The notes: a model not told the origin generated them from the letters alone. Numbered from the stretch's first letter, positions 52,801 to 60,455 are shown. The stretch is 64,000 nucleotides of DNA from an uncultured Hyphomonas sp. (GCF_963677035.1 NZ_OY781472.1:3253658-3317657), one strand, 5' to 3'. Numbers and translations: made by a program.

Positions 52801-53694
52801 CGCCGCCTTGCTCCATTCCGCCGGCGTCATGGAGCGATTGCCCAGCAGTAAGACGGCCGGCACGTCCAGCTCTGCGAGTTCGGCCTTGCGCTGCTCGCCA
52901 TTCTGCATGTGCGTATAGCTTGCAAGCAGATCGACATCAGCCGGGCCGAGCATTTCCGGGATACCCGTCTCCCCCATACTGTCGAACCAGAACAGGATCG
53001 GCATGACGCCAGCCGACTCTGCCTGATGAACGATCTTGTCCAGTACAGCCGTCTGAACGCCGGAGATGTAGGTCGAGGAAATAATGACCGCCAGACGGGG
53101 CGCATCCGCTGGCCACCTGTCCCGCCCCCACGCTTCATACGAGCTGACATCCGTGAAAAAATCGGGGGCATCCGGATGATAGATGGCACTTTCGGGCATG
53201 GGGATGGGCGCCGGGATACGGCTCGTGTCACGCCCCGAATTCCAGGCTGCGGCATAGGTCAGGAAATTCCGGAAGTTCTGTTCACCACCCGCCTCATAAT
53301 AGGCATTCATCGTCTCAAAGATGGCGGGGTCCAGATTACCCGAGCGCGATGGCCGGCCGCCGGACCCTACGGACATCCAGGGAACGCCAGCCGCGTTGAG
53401 CTGCCCCATAACGTCTTCAATCAACTGAGCAGCACGTCCACGCAGTGGCGCGTCTATGACGACCAGGTCGTAGTCAGCCCAGTTCCCGGGGCCACCCTGC
53501 TCAAGATAATTGTGCGTGACCGTGACGTCGGCGTCTTTTCCCCAGCCCGCAATCCTTACGAGCTTGGACGGAAGCACAAAATCGCTGGCGACAATATGAA
53601 TGCGGGCATCCCGCTCTGGCCGTTCATCGGCCGTCGCGCTGCCAAGGGCACACGCGACAGCAATGGTCATCACCACCAGGATCGTTCGGAACAT
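49834..53694 (-). CDS. Exported, membrane-anchored CobN-like chelatase, 1286 aa
   Basis: Homologue of CobN/ChlH class I chelatase large subunits, which insert Co or Mg into tetrapyrroles with an AAA+ partner. Seen: signal peptide MFRTILVVMTIAVACALGSATA, CobN core with VIHLGTHGTQEWTPGKDRGL (residues 533-552), LTLGNVPVVYPYIQDN, SDAIRTLGITEAQIMHALGVRPVW, and one C-terminal membrane helix SIAGLLLIMLAGALLQL. Cytoplasmic CobN lacks both. No CobS/CobT or ChlI/D gene is present. Its neighbours are a TonB receptor and an ExbB/DUF2149 pair, as in HmuS-type heme systems. Periplasmic demetallation or metal loading is inferred. Confidence 0.88.
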   Translation of the reverse strand: MFRTILVVMTIAVACALGSATADERPERDARIHIVASDFVLPSKLVRIAGWGKDADVTVTHNYLEQGGPGNWADYDLVVIDAPLRGRAAQLIEDVMGQLNAAGVPWMSVGSGGRPSRSGNLDPAIFETMNAYYEAGGEQNFRNFLTYAAAWNSGRDTSRIPAPIPMPESAIYHPDAPDFFTDVSSYEAWGRDRWPADAPRLAVIISSTYISGVQTAVLDKIVHQAESAGVMPILFWFDSMGETGIPEMLGPADVDLLASYTHMQNGEQRKAELAELDVPAVLLLGNRSMTPAEWSKAAQGVEPAMTAVLMATPESWGMGDPIVVSGVENGEPVPIPEQIDLLIGKATSVARLRHSDQADRKLALFFWNTPQGERNMSASNLNVPASVEQIGAALRQAGYDVPELTEDDILQAGQSMLGGYYHHDRLDDLLANGLAQAFPVSDYKAWLDTLPKEVTQPVFDKWGEPESHWAVRTINGQKVFVIPSVNFGKLLFLPQPPRADKVGESYHDVKVPPGHLFLATYLMVQKAFDANAVIHLGTHGTQEWTPGKDRGLWAYDYPMLTLGNVPVVYPYIQDNVAEAIQAIRRGRAITISHQTPPFAPSGFYDELRDIHALIHEREQLDEGAVRDETDARLADAVIEANLQKDLLWTEEDVRSDFSTFLPILHDHLHELAQTATPLGLHTFGLAASPEHRLMTVMQQLGEPYYALLGIDQAEMFATDAEKLPESKPYQFLERFLRGGEDISGIADAAMREQIERARAYDQHLADPQELEALLHALDGGFTKAGPGGDPVRNPQASSGRNLFAFEPDKIPTPSAYKAGEEAFTGLIDAYKSDHDGQAPDKLAFSLFSSDAIRTLGITEAQIMHALGVRPVWGRGGRVTKLEIIPAAELGRPRVDVVIQATSVYRDQFDGLMRLYSEAIDELSKQDEPGNAVYAGTRRVRDALLSAGTDAGTADRLASIRIFSNAPGDYGSGVPDAALDSTNWEDDAIIAQTYLASQSFAYGTSDWGQSVASFGLFEKQLTGVDAAILARSSNVHGVLSTDHPFEYLGGLSAAVKSVNGESPALYISDLRRARPKMVQASKFLSDELRARYQNPQWISAMMDEGYAGTVEMLRVTDNLFGWQVTDESMVRADQWQAMHDTYVMDARDLGLNEWFEEQNPTAQAQIIERMTEAIRKGYWDASEQTRKELAQRWQELTEQAGADAGAQTTVEYIEDMAAGFGLGNGQGAPAADIAAAAAQTIQGQVMNEVLSPSDVRPDWLRLSSIAGLLLIMLAGALLQLRTSRQWT

Positions 53695-53708
53695 ATCCCG
53701 CTCCTTCC

Positions 53709-55658
53709 TCAGAATGCGTAGGAAAGCGACAGGCGATAGACGCGGCCGGGTTCGGCAAACGTGTAGAGGTCAGATCTGTCAGCCAGACGTTCGTCTGTCA
53801 GATTGTCGATCCCGGCATTCAGGCGCACATGCGGCGTCAGAGGCCACACAGCATCAAGGTGCAGGAGCGTATAGTCAGGGATCGTGACGCCCGGCGAATC
53901 CAGCTGATCGCCGGTATACTCAACACGCAGGCGAACCTCCGCCCCTTCCCTCGGAGACCATGACACGGCGGCATTCGCCTGATGCTCAGGACGTTCCGCA
54001 ATCTGCTCCCCTGTCGCCTTATCTTCAGTATCGAGATAGGTGTAGTTGGCATTCACCCCGAACCCGGCAGGCAGATCCATCTGCCCGGACAATTCCAGCC
54101 CGTTGATCTCCGCCTCTTCCAGATTGGTATAGTAGCGGACCTCCGCCCCCCTGATGCCACAATCGGACACACACTGGGTCTGAATCAGATTCTCCAACTC
54201 GTTGTGGAACACACCGGCATGCACGGTCCAGGTGTCGGCGACATAGTCTACGCTCGCCTCGAAAGTCTTCGTCGTTTCAGGTTTCAGATCCGGATTGCCA
54301 TAGGCCCAGAAACGGCCACCAGCTGCGAGCACCCGGAAGTCCTCAGACAGATTGGTCAGGCTGGGTGACTTGAAGCCTTCCCCATAGCCGCCTTTGATAA
54401 CAACCCGCTCCGTCGGCTGAAACACACCGTAGAGGCGCGGGCTGGCTTCCCAGCCATATGCGTCATGATGGTCGCCGCGCAGTCCGGCGATCAGTTTGAA
54501 CGTATCGGTGACCTCGATCTCGTCCTGGATGAAGACTGCGCCGTGTTCGGCATCCGAGGTCCCGTCCGGAGATGCGACATCATCTTCCAGCTCTTCCTTA
54601 CGGATTTCTCCGCCAAATGTGACAGAGTGAACCTTCCCCAGCTGGAAGGCGGTCAGACCACTGAGTACTGTGTCTTTCAATCCCTGATCCCGGGTCGGAG
54701 TTTGCCCATTCGTCCGGAAGTTCTTCCGGTTCGCGGAGCTCTGATACAGGTCTACCTGTGTGCTCCCCCACGACCAGTTGCCTTTGTGCCCCAGAACGAA
54801 TTGCTCCCGCTCACCTTCATCGCGATACTCATAATCGACGGGCCTGCGCCCGGTCGAGCGCGTGTCGCGCCAGCGTTCATCATCGCTTCGGGTGTAGATG
54901 AAATCGATGCGCTGCTGAGCATCCGGCGTCCAGACAAGGTTGAACCGTCCGGTGGATGTTTTTCGGCCTTCAATGTCCGATATGGCCGGGTCATCCCGAT
55001 TGGGCAGATCATTCCGCTCCAGTACATCGCCGACGAGGGTCGCCCCGAGCTTTCCTTCGACGAGCGGAACCGAAAGAAAGAGGCTTCCATTCGCGCTTTC
55101 ACCACCGTCGCCCGATTCCGGAGAGCTGCCGCCGAGGGACAGCTCACCCATGAATTCTTCTGCCGGAGATTTGGTGATGATGTTGACGACGCCGCCAAGC
55201 GCATCCGACCCATAAAGCGACGACATCGGCCCGCGCACAACTTCGACCTGTTCAATCGCTGCGGCTGGCAGCCAGCCGAGCTCCAGGTCAGAGTGCGCAA
55301 TCACGCCATTGGTGGCGCTCACCCGGCGGCCATCAAGGAGGTAAAGCGTGTACTCTTCCGGCATTCCGCGGAGACTGATCCCTTTTCTGGTCATACCAAT
55401 GCCAGTCACCTGCACACCGGGCTCTCCGGCCAGGGCGTCAGTCAGGTCGGTCGACCCCCGCAGTTCCAGTTCCGCATTATCAACGACTGATACGCTGGCC
55501 GGTGCGGTGAGGAGCGCTTGCTTGCTCGCTGTTGCGGTCACAACCACCGTATCCAGTTCCCGCTCAAGGTCGTCGGCAAATGCTGGCGCAGCCATGGTGA
55601 GTGCACCAAGAACCACGGACCCCGACAGCCGACGAAACGAGAAAATTTGCTGAGTCAT
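53709..55658 (-). CDS. TonB-dependent receptor (CirA/FepA-like), first gene of the chelatase operon, 649 aa
   Basis: Seen: signal peptide (APAFA-DD), TonB box DTVVVTATAS, plug with GISLRGMPEEYTLYLLDGRRV and AIEQVEVVRGPMSSLYGSDALGGVVNIITK, and barrel with GEGFKSPSLTNLSEDF and YGNPDLKPETTKTFEASVDY, the CirA/heme-receptor-like motif region (FKSP instead of the FRAP box, NPDL near NPNL). Ends in an aromatic SLSYAF. The substrate may be a heme, tetrapyrrole or metallophore, to be treated by the periplasmic CobN-like protein. ATG 55658; the CobN-like gene starts 14 nt after its stop. Confidence 0.9.
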   Translation of the reverse strand: MTQQIFSFRRLSGSVVLGALTMAAPAFADDLERELDTVVVTATASKQALLTAPASVSVVDNAELELRGSTDLTDALAGEPGVQVTGIGMTRKGISLRGMPEEYTLYLLDGRRVSATNGVIAHSDLELGWLPAAAIEQVEVVRGPMSSLYGSDALGGVVNIITKSPAEEFMGELSLGGSSPESGDGGESANGSLFLSVPLVEGKLGATLVGDVLERNDLPNRDDPAISDIEGRKTSTGRFNLVWTPDAQQRIDFIYTRSDDERWRDTRSTGRRPVDYEYRDEGEREQFVLGHKGNWSWGSTQVDLYQSSANRKNFRTNGQTPTRDQGLKDTVLSGLTAFQLGKVHSVTFGGEIRKEELEDDVASPDGTSDAEHGAVFIQDEIEVTDTFKLIAGLRGDHHDAYGWEASPRLYGVFQPTERVVIKGGYGEGFKSPSLTNLSEDFRVLAAGGRFWAYGNPDLKPETTKTFEASVDYVADTWTVHAGVFHNELENLIQTQCVSDCGIRGAEVRYYTNLEEAEINGLELSGQMDLPAGFGVNANYTYLDTEDKATGEQIAERPEHQANAAVSWSPREGAEVRLRVEYTGDQLDSPGVTIPDYTLLHLDAVWPLTPHVRLNAGIDNLTDERLADRSDLYTFAEPGRVYRLSLSYAF

Positions 55659-55671
55659 AGCTCTTCCATAT

Positions 55672-55691
55672 AGTTATGTGATTTCATTACT
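55672..55691. promoter_or_regulatory. Zur-like dyad upstream of the TonB receptor/CobN operon
   Basis: AGTTATG (55672-55678) and CATTACT (55685-55691), 6 of 7 pairs, lie 14-33 nt upstream of the receptor ATG. The inner 18-mer GTTATGTGATTTCATTAC resembles the alphaproteobacterial Zur box (GATATGTTATAACATATC, from memory) at about 12 of 18 positions. The match is imperfect, and Fur-type or other control is possible. Confidence 0.4.
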
Positions 55692-56052
55692 TTTTGTGCC
55701 GCGCATCGTGGCTTTGCAGCTGAAGTCTGGGCCTATTCCTTCAGCATGACCATCTCAGGATGCGCAGACTCCTTCCGAATGGACGCCCTGGAGAAAAAGC
55801 GCCTGCTCCTTGCGAGAAATCGTACTTCTGCAAATCCCCGCCCCTTAAGCGACCATCGATAATGGGTGGCCTCTAAGAATGTCGGATGCTCAAGTCAATG
55901 AGATATTATACCATAACATTTCTTTGCACATCTCTGCTGTCTGAAGAGGCGTGTCCTGAAGCTTCCGCGCGGATGTTGCCAGATGAACTCGAACCAGTTT
56001 CCGTTTTCACGGACGTGCAGTCCTCAGCTGGCGACTCACTCGCGCCATCCGT
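55692..56052. other. Gene-free region between receptor promoter and IS remnant
   Basis: About 360 nt without convincing genes. Short open frames here show no known domain. I see no cobalamin riboswitch B12 box in it. It may contain decayed transposase sequence continuous with the IS3 remnant that follows. Confidence 0.4.
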
Positions 56053-56283
56053 GTGGAGCGCCCGGAACGGCCTGGAAGGACGAGCAGCGACGGATCGGCG
56101 TACAGCCCAAGCCTGATAAGGGGGTGGAGATACGACGACAACACCGCCCGGCCACACTCCTGGCTGGGCTACCGCCCGCCCGGGCCGGCAGTCATCTTAT
56201 CAGCACGTCCGTTCCGCATTCCCCCCGATAGGAATCCAAACACCGAACCCAAGGGGGAGTTCCCCTTGTTTTCAATGCATTAG
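56053..56283 (+). mobile_element. IS3-family transposase remnant (C-terminal end of OrfB)
   Basis: The frame at 56125-56193 reads WRYDDNTARPHSWLGYRPPG, the C-terminal signature of IS3-type integrase-transposases (consensus Y-N-x-x-R-P-H-S-x-L-G-Y-x-T/P-P). No rve catalytic domain is left upstream, and no intact terminal repeats are visible. It lies between the metal-uptake block and tRNA-Gly, which suggests an old island boundary. Confidence 0.65.
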
Positions 56284-56304
56284 AAAAATTGTGATGTAAA
56301 AATC

Positions 56305-56379
56305 TGGAGCGGGCGAAGAGATTCGAACTCTCGACCCCAACCTTGGCAAGGTTGTGCTCTACCCCTGAGCTACGCCCGC
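56305..56379 (-). tRNA. tRNA-Gly(GCC)
   Basis: On the minus strand the acceptor stem is GCGGGCG / CGCCCGC, with discriminator T and encoded CCA. Anticodon arm CAACC-TTGCCAA-GGTTG has anticodon GCC; the T arm contains AGTTCGAATCT. 75 nt, complete. Its 3' end faces the metal-uptake block and the IS3 remnant. Confidence 0.97.
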
Positions 56380-56477
56380 GTCCTAATAGGGTATTCGGCA
56401 ACCGGGGCTGCCGAGAGGCGTGATTAAGCGCATAGCGTGTTGCTTTGCAAGACCGAATTTCCGCCCCACTGCACAAA

Positions 56478-56942
56478 TCACCCCCGAAGCACCGGACGGA
56501 TCTGATCAGGGCGAACCTCCCGCCCTTCGATATCCACAAATGCGGCCCGAATGGCGGATTTGGACCCGGCTTTTGTGAAGCTGATCGGCGGCGTTTCGCC
56601 CTTCCCGAGCCAGGCATCTCCCCACTGGGTCAGGCCGATCAGAATGGGGCGCAACGACAATCCCATCGGCGACAGGACATATTCCGGACGCGAGCGTTTG
56701 CCCGGCGACTTGTACGCCCGCTTTGTGAGAAGGCCGTCATCCACCAGCTTTTTCAGCCGTCCTGACAAAACGGTACGCGGACACCCGAGCTCCGCCTGGA
56801 AATCATCAAACCGGCGGACACCGTAAAGCGCGGCGCGAAGGATCAGTAACGTCCAGCGGTCGCCGACCACATCTATGGCCCTGGCCAGATTGCAGGCGTC
56901 CGGCTGAACGGGCGAACGTCGGGCGAGAGGAATCTGCGTCAT
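56478..56942 (-). CDS. HxlR-family winged-helix transcriptional regulator, 154 aa
   Basis: Seen: the HxlR signature ACNLARAIDVVGDRWTLLILRAALYGVRRFDDFQAELGCPRTVLSGRLKKLVDDGLLTKRAYKSPGKRSRPEYVLSPMGLSLRPIL, covering residues about 16-100, with the C-x(8)-D-V-V-G-D-R-W-T-L pattern. The Cys may be redox-sensitive as in some HxlR members. Start ATG 56942; an extended start at 56999 is unlikely. It is divergent from the esterase-domain lipoprotein at 57048, a possible target. Confidence 0.9.
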   Translation of the reverse strand: MTQIPLARRSPVQPDACNLARAIDVVGDRWTLLILRAALYGVRRFDDFQAELGCPRTVLSGRLKKLVDDGLLTKRAYKSPGKRSRPEYVLSPMGLSLRPILIGLTQWGDAWLGKGETPPISFTKAGSKSAIRAAFVDIEGREVRPDQIRPVLRG

Positions 56943-57047
56943 AGCCGAGTCCTGAATGGGTTCGCATTTGAAATCCAGACTTCTTCGCAAAGCCTTCACG
57001 ATTTTGCCGCATGGCTTCGGCAGATCACCGTTGAAACCGAGGTTCCG

Positions 57048-58118
57048 ATGTTCCGACGCGCCAGCCAGTTCGTTTCCCTGTTCCTGCTCGCAACCTGTAC
57101 CGGCACGCCGGACGTGCCGGAAGCGCCGGCAGTTGCCATGCCGGACGCGGAATCAGCCTGGACACTCGACACGGTTGTTGACGCGCTCTCCGAAGCCTCA
57201 TGTCCCGCCGGAACCGCCTACAAGGCGCCCGTTCCAATCACGATTACCGCCCAACCGATTGACCTTGGCCCTGCCGATGAAGCCGCCAGCCGGCTTCCGG
57301 CGGGCGCCTCATTCGCCGGTGGATGGGAGCTGACCGCAGACAATAAGAGCTTCGGCGGGCTTTCCGATCTGGCCCTGGACGATGCCGGCAATCTTCTCGC
57401 CGTTGCCGATGACGGCACCTTTGTCTGGATCGGCCTCAAAAACGGCGCGCCGGATGGAAAAGGCCAGCTTGCCTATATGCGGGGCGCCGACGGGAACATG
57501 CTTCAAGGCAAGTCATTAGGCGATGCTGAGGGGCTGGCAGTCCGGGATGGTCTTGCCATAGTCAGTTTTGAACGCACGCACCGCATCTCGGCCTTCGACC
57601 TGGAAGATTGCGGTGCTGCTGCGGCCGAAGCCTCCATCAGCCAATTGCCGGACACTTATGCTGGCCGCCGAATCGACGAGAACCGAGGCGCCGAAGCCCT
57701 CACTGTCACCCCTGAAGGCCATATCCTGTTTGGGTACGAGACGGTCGAAAACGGCCACTCGCCGATTGGCGCGGTGGTGAATCTCCAGGAAGCCGGCTGG
57801 ACTGACGAAGTCGCGCCAAACCCGGCCGGTTACGCATTCGTTGGGTTTGATACCGCTCGAATTGGCGGCTCTGACGAAACCTTCTGGCTGTTCCGCAGCT
57901 ATGACCCCATACGCGGCAACCGCAATGTGCTGAGCTGGCAGGACGGCGAAAAGAAAATCGTCCTCACCCGCCCGCTGGCTGTCGATAATTATGAAGGCAT
58001 CACGGTTGAGGACATCGGAGACGGCAAGGCCCGTGTCTGGATCATCTCCGACGACAATTTCAATCCGCTGCAGCGCACGCTCCTGCTCGCTTTCGACATT
58101 GCAGTCACTTCAGAATAA
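57048..58118 (+). CDS. Esterase-like activity of phytase-family protein, predicted lipoprotein, 356 aa
   Basis: Seen: N-terminal MFRRASQFVSLFLLATC with a Cys after the hydrophobic stretch (lipoprotein-like, Cys17), then the SGL/phytase-like beta-propeller with GGLSDLALDDAGNLLAVADDGTFVWIGL, GDAEGLAV and ENRGAEALTVTPEGHILFGYETV, which are the PF13449 hallmarks, plus DNYEGITVEDIGDGKARVWIISDDNFNPLQRTLLLAF at the C-terminus. Function in the family is not well defined. It precedes the candidate 6S RNA. ATG at 57048; no obvious operon partner. Confidence 0.85.
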   Translation: MFRRASQFVSLFLLATCTGTPDVPEAPAVAMPDAESAWTLDTVVDALSEASCPAGTAYKAPVPITITAQPIDLGPADEAASRLPAGASFAGGWELTADNKSFGGLSDLALDDAGNLLAVADDGTFVWIGLKNGAPDGKGQLAYMRGADGNMLQGKSLGDAEGLAVRDGLAIVSFERTHRISAFDLEDCGAAAAEASISQLPDTYAGRRIDENRGAEALTVTPEGHILFGYETVENGHSPIGAVVNLQEAGWTDEVAPNPAGYAFVGFDTARIGGSDETFWLFRSYDPIRGNRNVLSWQDGEKKIVLTRPLAVDNYEGITVEDIGDGKARVWIISDDNFNPLQRTLLLAFDIAVTSE

Positions 58119-58154
58119 TATCGCTTACAATCGGGCACATTCACGCCTACATCT

Positions 58155-58320
58155 GAAACCGCACAAGGGCTGTGGCGCGCGCGAAGGGACTGATCTCCGG
58201 CGACCTTACTTACCGTCAGGGAGCCGGCAATCTGGATGGGGCCGTGGCCCTGTCTCACCTGGCACCCACCTAGTCTCTAGGTTGACGGGAGTGAATATGC
58301 CCTGCGGCGTTCGCGGTTCT
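58155..58320 (+). ncRNA. ssrS: Candidate 6S RNA
   Basis: The 275-nt gap before the 5-formyl-THF cyclo-ligase gene holds no coding sequence. In proteobacteria 6S RNA commonly lies directly upstream of this gene. ACCGC and GGGC near 58158-58170 can pair with GCCC and GCGGT near 58299-58318, giving a closing stem around a long interior, and GCCCTGCGGCGTTCGCGG resembles the conserved 3' part of 6S. Boundaries are approximate; the identity rests on synteny and partial pairing. Confidence 0.55.
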
Positions 58321-58393
58321 TGTGCACACTTCAGATCCACCAACCGTTCAAGAAGACGTGACGCCCCGTCCGGACCTGTCTAAGGCTGGCTAT

Positions 58394-58999
58394 ATGACTT
58401 CACCTCCCCCAGACAAGATTCAGCTGCGCCACCGGATGCGCACCATTCGCGCCGAAGCGGCTGCGCGAGACCCGGACGCTGCGGAAAAGATTGCTGATCT
58501 GTTCCCAATGAAATTGCTGGAGCGCTATGGCCCGGTTATTTCAGGCTACGTCCCGATCAATGAGGAACTGGACCCGATGCCGCTGATGAAGCGGTTGGCC
58601 GATGCCGGGGCGGAATTGTGCCTCCCGCGCATGCTGCCGGAGGGTGGGATTTCCTGGCGCCTGTGGAGTCTGGGCGAACCGCTGGAGCGCCGTCCATTCG
58701 GGCTCAGCGAGCCGACAGAGGACGCGCCGGAAGCCCACCCAACGCTGATCCTGACCCCGCTGCTGGCGTTCGATGCCAAAGGGAACCGCCTCGGCTATGG
58801 CAAAGGCCATTACGATCAGGCACTTCAATCGTTAAGGGCTGAAGGGCGGGCATTCGCTTGTGCTGTGGCCTATGCTGCCCAGCAGATCGACGAGGTTCCC
58901 GCAGAGCCGCACGATCAGCCACTTGATTGGGCGATTACCCCCGCTGGCTCTGTTCCACTGTTCATGATGCGCAACATGGCAGCCCTGAAACAGGGTTAA
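58394..58999 (+). CDS. 5-formyltetrahydrofolate cyclo-ligase, 201 aa
   Basis: Converts 5-formyl-THF to 5,10-methenyl-THF with ATP. Seen: KIQLRHRMRTIRAEAAARDP near the N-terminus (the conserved K-x(2)-L-R region), YVPINEELDPMPL, and the C-terminal LLAFDAKGNRLGYGKGHYDQAL with the G-Y-G-x-G-x-Y-D signature. Start ATG 58394 (MTSPPPDK). It overlaps the next gene's start by one base (TAATG). The upstream candidate 6S RNA matches the usual ssrS-ygfA order. Confidence 0.93.
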   Translation: MTSPPPDKIQLRHRMRTIRAEAAARDPDAAEKIADLFPMKLLERYGPVISGYVPINEELDPMPLMKRLADAGAELCLPRMLPEGGISWRLWSLGEPLERRPFGLSEPTEDAPEAHPTLILTPLLAFDAKGNRLGYGKGHYDQALQSLRAEGRAFACAVAYAAQQIDEVPAEPHDQPLDWAITPAGSVPLFMMRNMAALKQG

Positions 59000-60063
59000 T
59001 GGCCCGGATCTTGCGATGGCCCGAATCAAGATCGGACTATCGAATGGCAACAGACACAACAGATCACAGCCTCAAGAAGCACTTGAAGGACTGGCAACCC
59101 CGCGCCGTCGTGGCCGTGGGAGTGCTGGCGTTTGCGCTTTGCGTTGCCATTTTCTCGGTTGTTTCCTCGCAGCCTGGCAAGCCTGCACCGACTGAAAGCC
59201 GCCTTCCTCCGCCACGCGTGGCAGACACGGCCCCAGTCGCCCCCTGGACCCCCGACCAGGCGGTTAAAAAACGTGAAAACACCCCCATCCTCAGGGAAGG
59301 CCCCTACACTCTGAAGCCGGACGCTCCGTTGCTGGAGTCTGACGACGCCTTTATCGCCACTCTCGGAAACGGACTTTCCCCTGATCGCTTCTACATCTCA
59401 CACCACAGCAACGACAAAGGCTTCCAGGGCGGAGACTGGGTGACGGAAAACGTGTCCGTCAGCTCCGACGGGCTGCGTCTGGACGTGACTCCCACCGGAA
59501 ACCCTAAAAAACCTTACGCACTCGCCGAAGTACAGATGCTCGGCACTTACGGCTACGGCCGGTATGAAACCATTATGCGTCCGGCCAAAGGCTCAGGCCT
59601 GGTCTCTGCGTTCTTCACCTATACCGGCCCCTATTTCGGCAAACCGCACGACGAGATCGACATTGAGTTCGTTGGCAAGGACACCAGCATCATCGAGCTG
59701 AATTACTTCCACAATGGCAAGACCGGCAGCAGCGCGCGGATCAAACTTCCCTTCGACGCCTCGGAGAAAGACCATCTGTACGGCTTCGACTGGAAACCCG
59801 AAGGCATCAGCTGGTATGTCGATGGAAAGCTGATCTATCAGACGCCGGCAAACGATCCGCACCTGCCGGAAACCCCGGGACGGCTTATGATCAGCAACTG
59901 GACCGGCAAGAAAGAACTGCAGCAGTGGCATGGCGTGCCGGACTTTGGTGACCGCGGCTCGGCATATTATTCCTGCATCTCGTTTACGCCGCTTGGTGAG
60001 AATACCCGCCGCTGTTCTGACGTGTTCAAGCCGGGGTCGGAATTCCCGGCCTCTGCAGACTGA
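58999..60063 (+). CDS. GH16-family beta-glucanase-like membrane-anchored protein, 354 aa
   Basis: Seen: N-terminal cytoplasmic basic part, a membrane helix AVVAVGVLAFALCVAIFSVVSS at about residues 36-57, a Pro-rich linker, then a GH16 jelly-roll domain with the catalytic motif DEIDIEFVG (Glu219 and Glu223), TYGYGRYETIMRPAKGSGLVSAFFTYTG, and FDWKPEGISWYVDGKLIYQTP. It would act on beta-1,3/1,4-glucans in the periplasm or outside. ATG 58999 shares a base with the previous stop; ATG 59044 is an alternative. Sugar substrate unknown. Confidence 0.9.
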   Translation: MARILRWPESRSDYRMATDTTDHSLKKHLKDWQPRAVVAVGVLAFALCVAIFSVVSSQPGKPAPTESRLPPPRVADTAPVAPWTPDQAVKKRENTPILREGPYTLKPDAPLLESDDAFIATLGNGLSPDRFYISHHSNDKGFQGGDWVTENVSVSSDGLRLDVTPTGNPKKPYALAEVQMLGTYGYGRYETIMRPAKGSGLVSAFFTYTGPYFGKPHDEIDIEFVGKDTSIIELNYFHNGKTGSSARIKLPFDASEKDHLYGFDWKPEGISWYVDGKLIYQTPANDPHLPETPGRLMISNWTGKKELQQWHGVPDFGDRGSAYYSCISFTPLGENTRRCSDVFKPGSEFPASAD

Positions 60064-60134
60064 GGCCAGAAAACAGGAACGGCGCCGCCCCGCCCGGAGC
60101 TGCGCCGCCTGTTATCGTTACAAAACCGGTACTG

Positions 60135-60455
60135 CTATTCGTCGACAACCTGCGAACGCGCTTCAGGCAGCAGGACCGCCATCTGCTCGCGGATTTCCGC
60201 ATCGCTGGTGCCGGTTTTCGCCTTGTCCAGATCGCCGCGCACCTTCCGGAACACGTCCTCGTCGCCGGATTCTTCCAGATCCGACAGAACCACGGTCTTT
60301 GCGTAGGCTTCGGCGTCGTCTTCGCCCATGCCCATGACACCGGCCGCCCACAAGCCAAGCAGCTTGTTGCGGCGGTTCATGACCTTGAACATTTGCTCCT
60401 CGGTGAGCGCAAACCGCGCTTCTTCTGCGCGCTCCCGATCATTGAATGTGCTCAT
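60135..60455 (-). CDS. F1-ATPase inhibitor zeta-subunit-like protein (DUF1476), 106 aa
   Basis: Alphaproteobacterial natural inhibitor of the F1Fo-ATPase. Seen: FNDRERAEEARFALTEEQMFKVMNRRNKLLGLWAAGVMG, the DUF1476 hallmark at residues about 4-42, then DAEAYAKTVVLSDLEESGDEDVFRKVRGDLD and a helical end. Normal length, ATG at 60455. It is divergent from purC, as in many alphaproteobacteria where it neighbours purine genes. No signal. Confidence 0.93.
   Translation of the reverse strand: MSTFNDRERAEEARFALTEEQMFKVMNRRNKLLGLWAAGVMGMGEDDAEAYAKTVVLSDLEESGDEDVFRKVRGDLDKAKTGTSDAEIREQMAVLLPEARSQVVDE

Noticed and set aside
49834..53694. Reading the CobN homologue as a cobalamin biosynthesis gene
   Set aside because: It has a signal peptide and C-terminal membrane helix, no cob neighbours and no CobS/CobT partner, and lies with a TonB receptor and ExbB-like gene.
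55659..55885. Cobalamin riboswitch before the TonB receptor/CobN operon
   Set aside because: The CobN-like gene invited this idea, but the B12 box GCCACTG or its clear variants are not visible on the minus strand here.
56305..56379. attL/attR duplication of the tRNA-Gly 3' end
   Set aside because: No second copy of the tRNA 3' segment was seen in the window, so integration at this tRNA is only suggested by the IS3 remnant.
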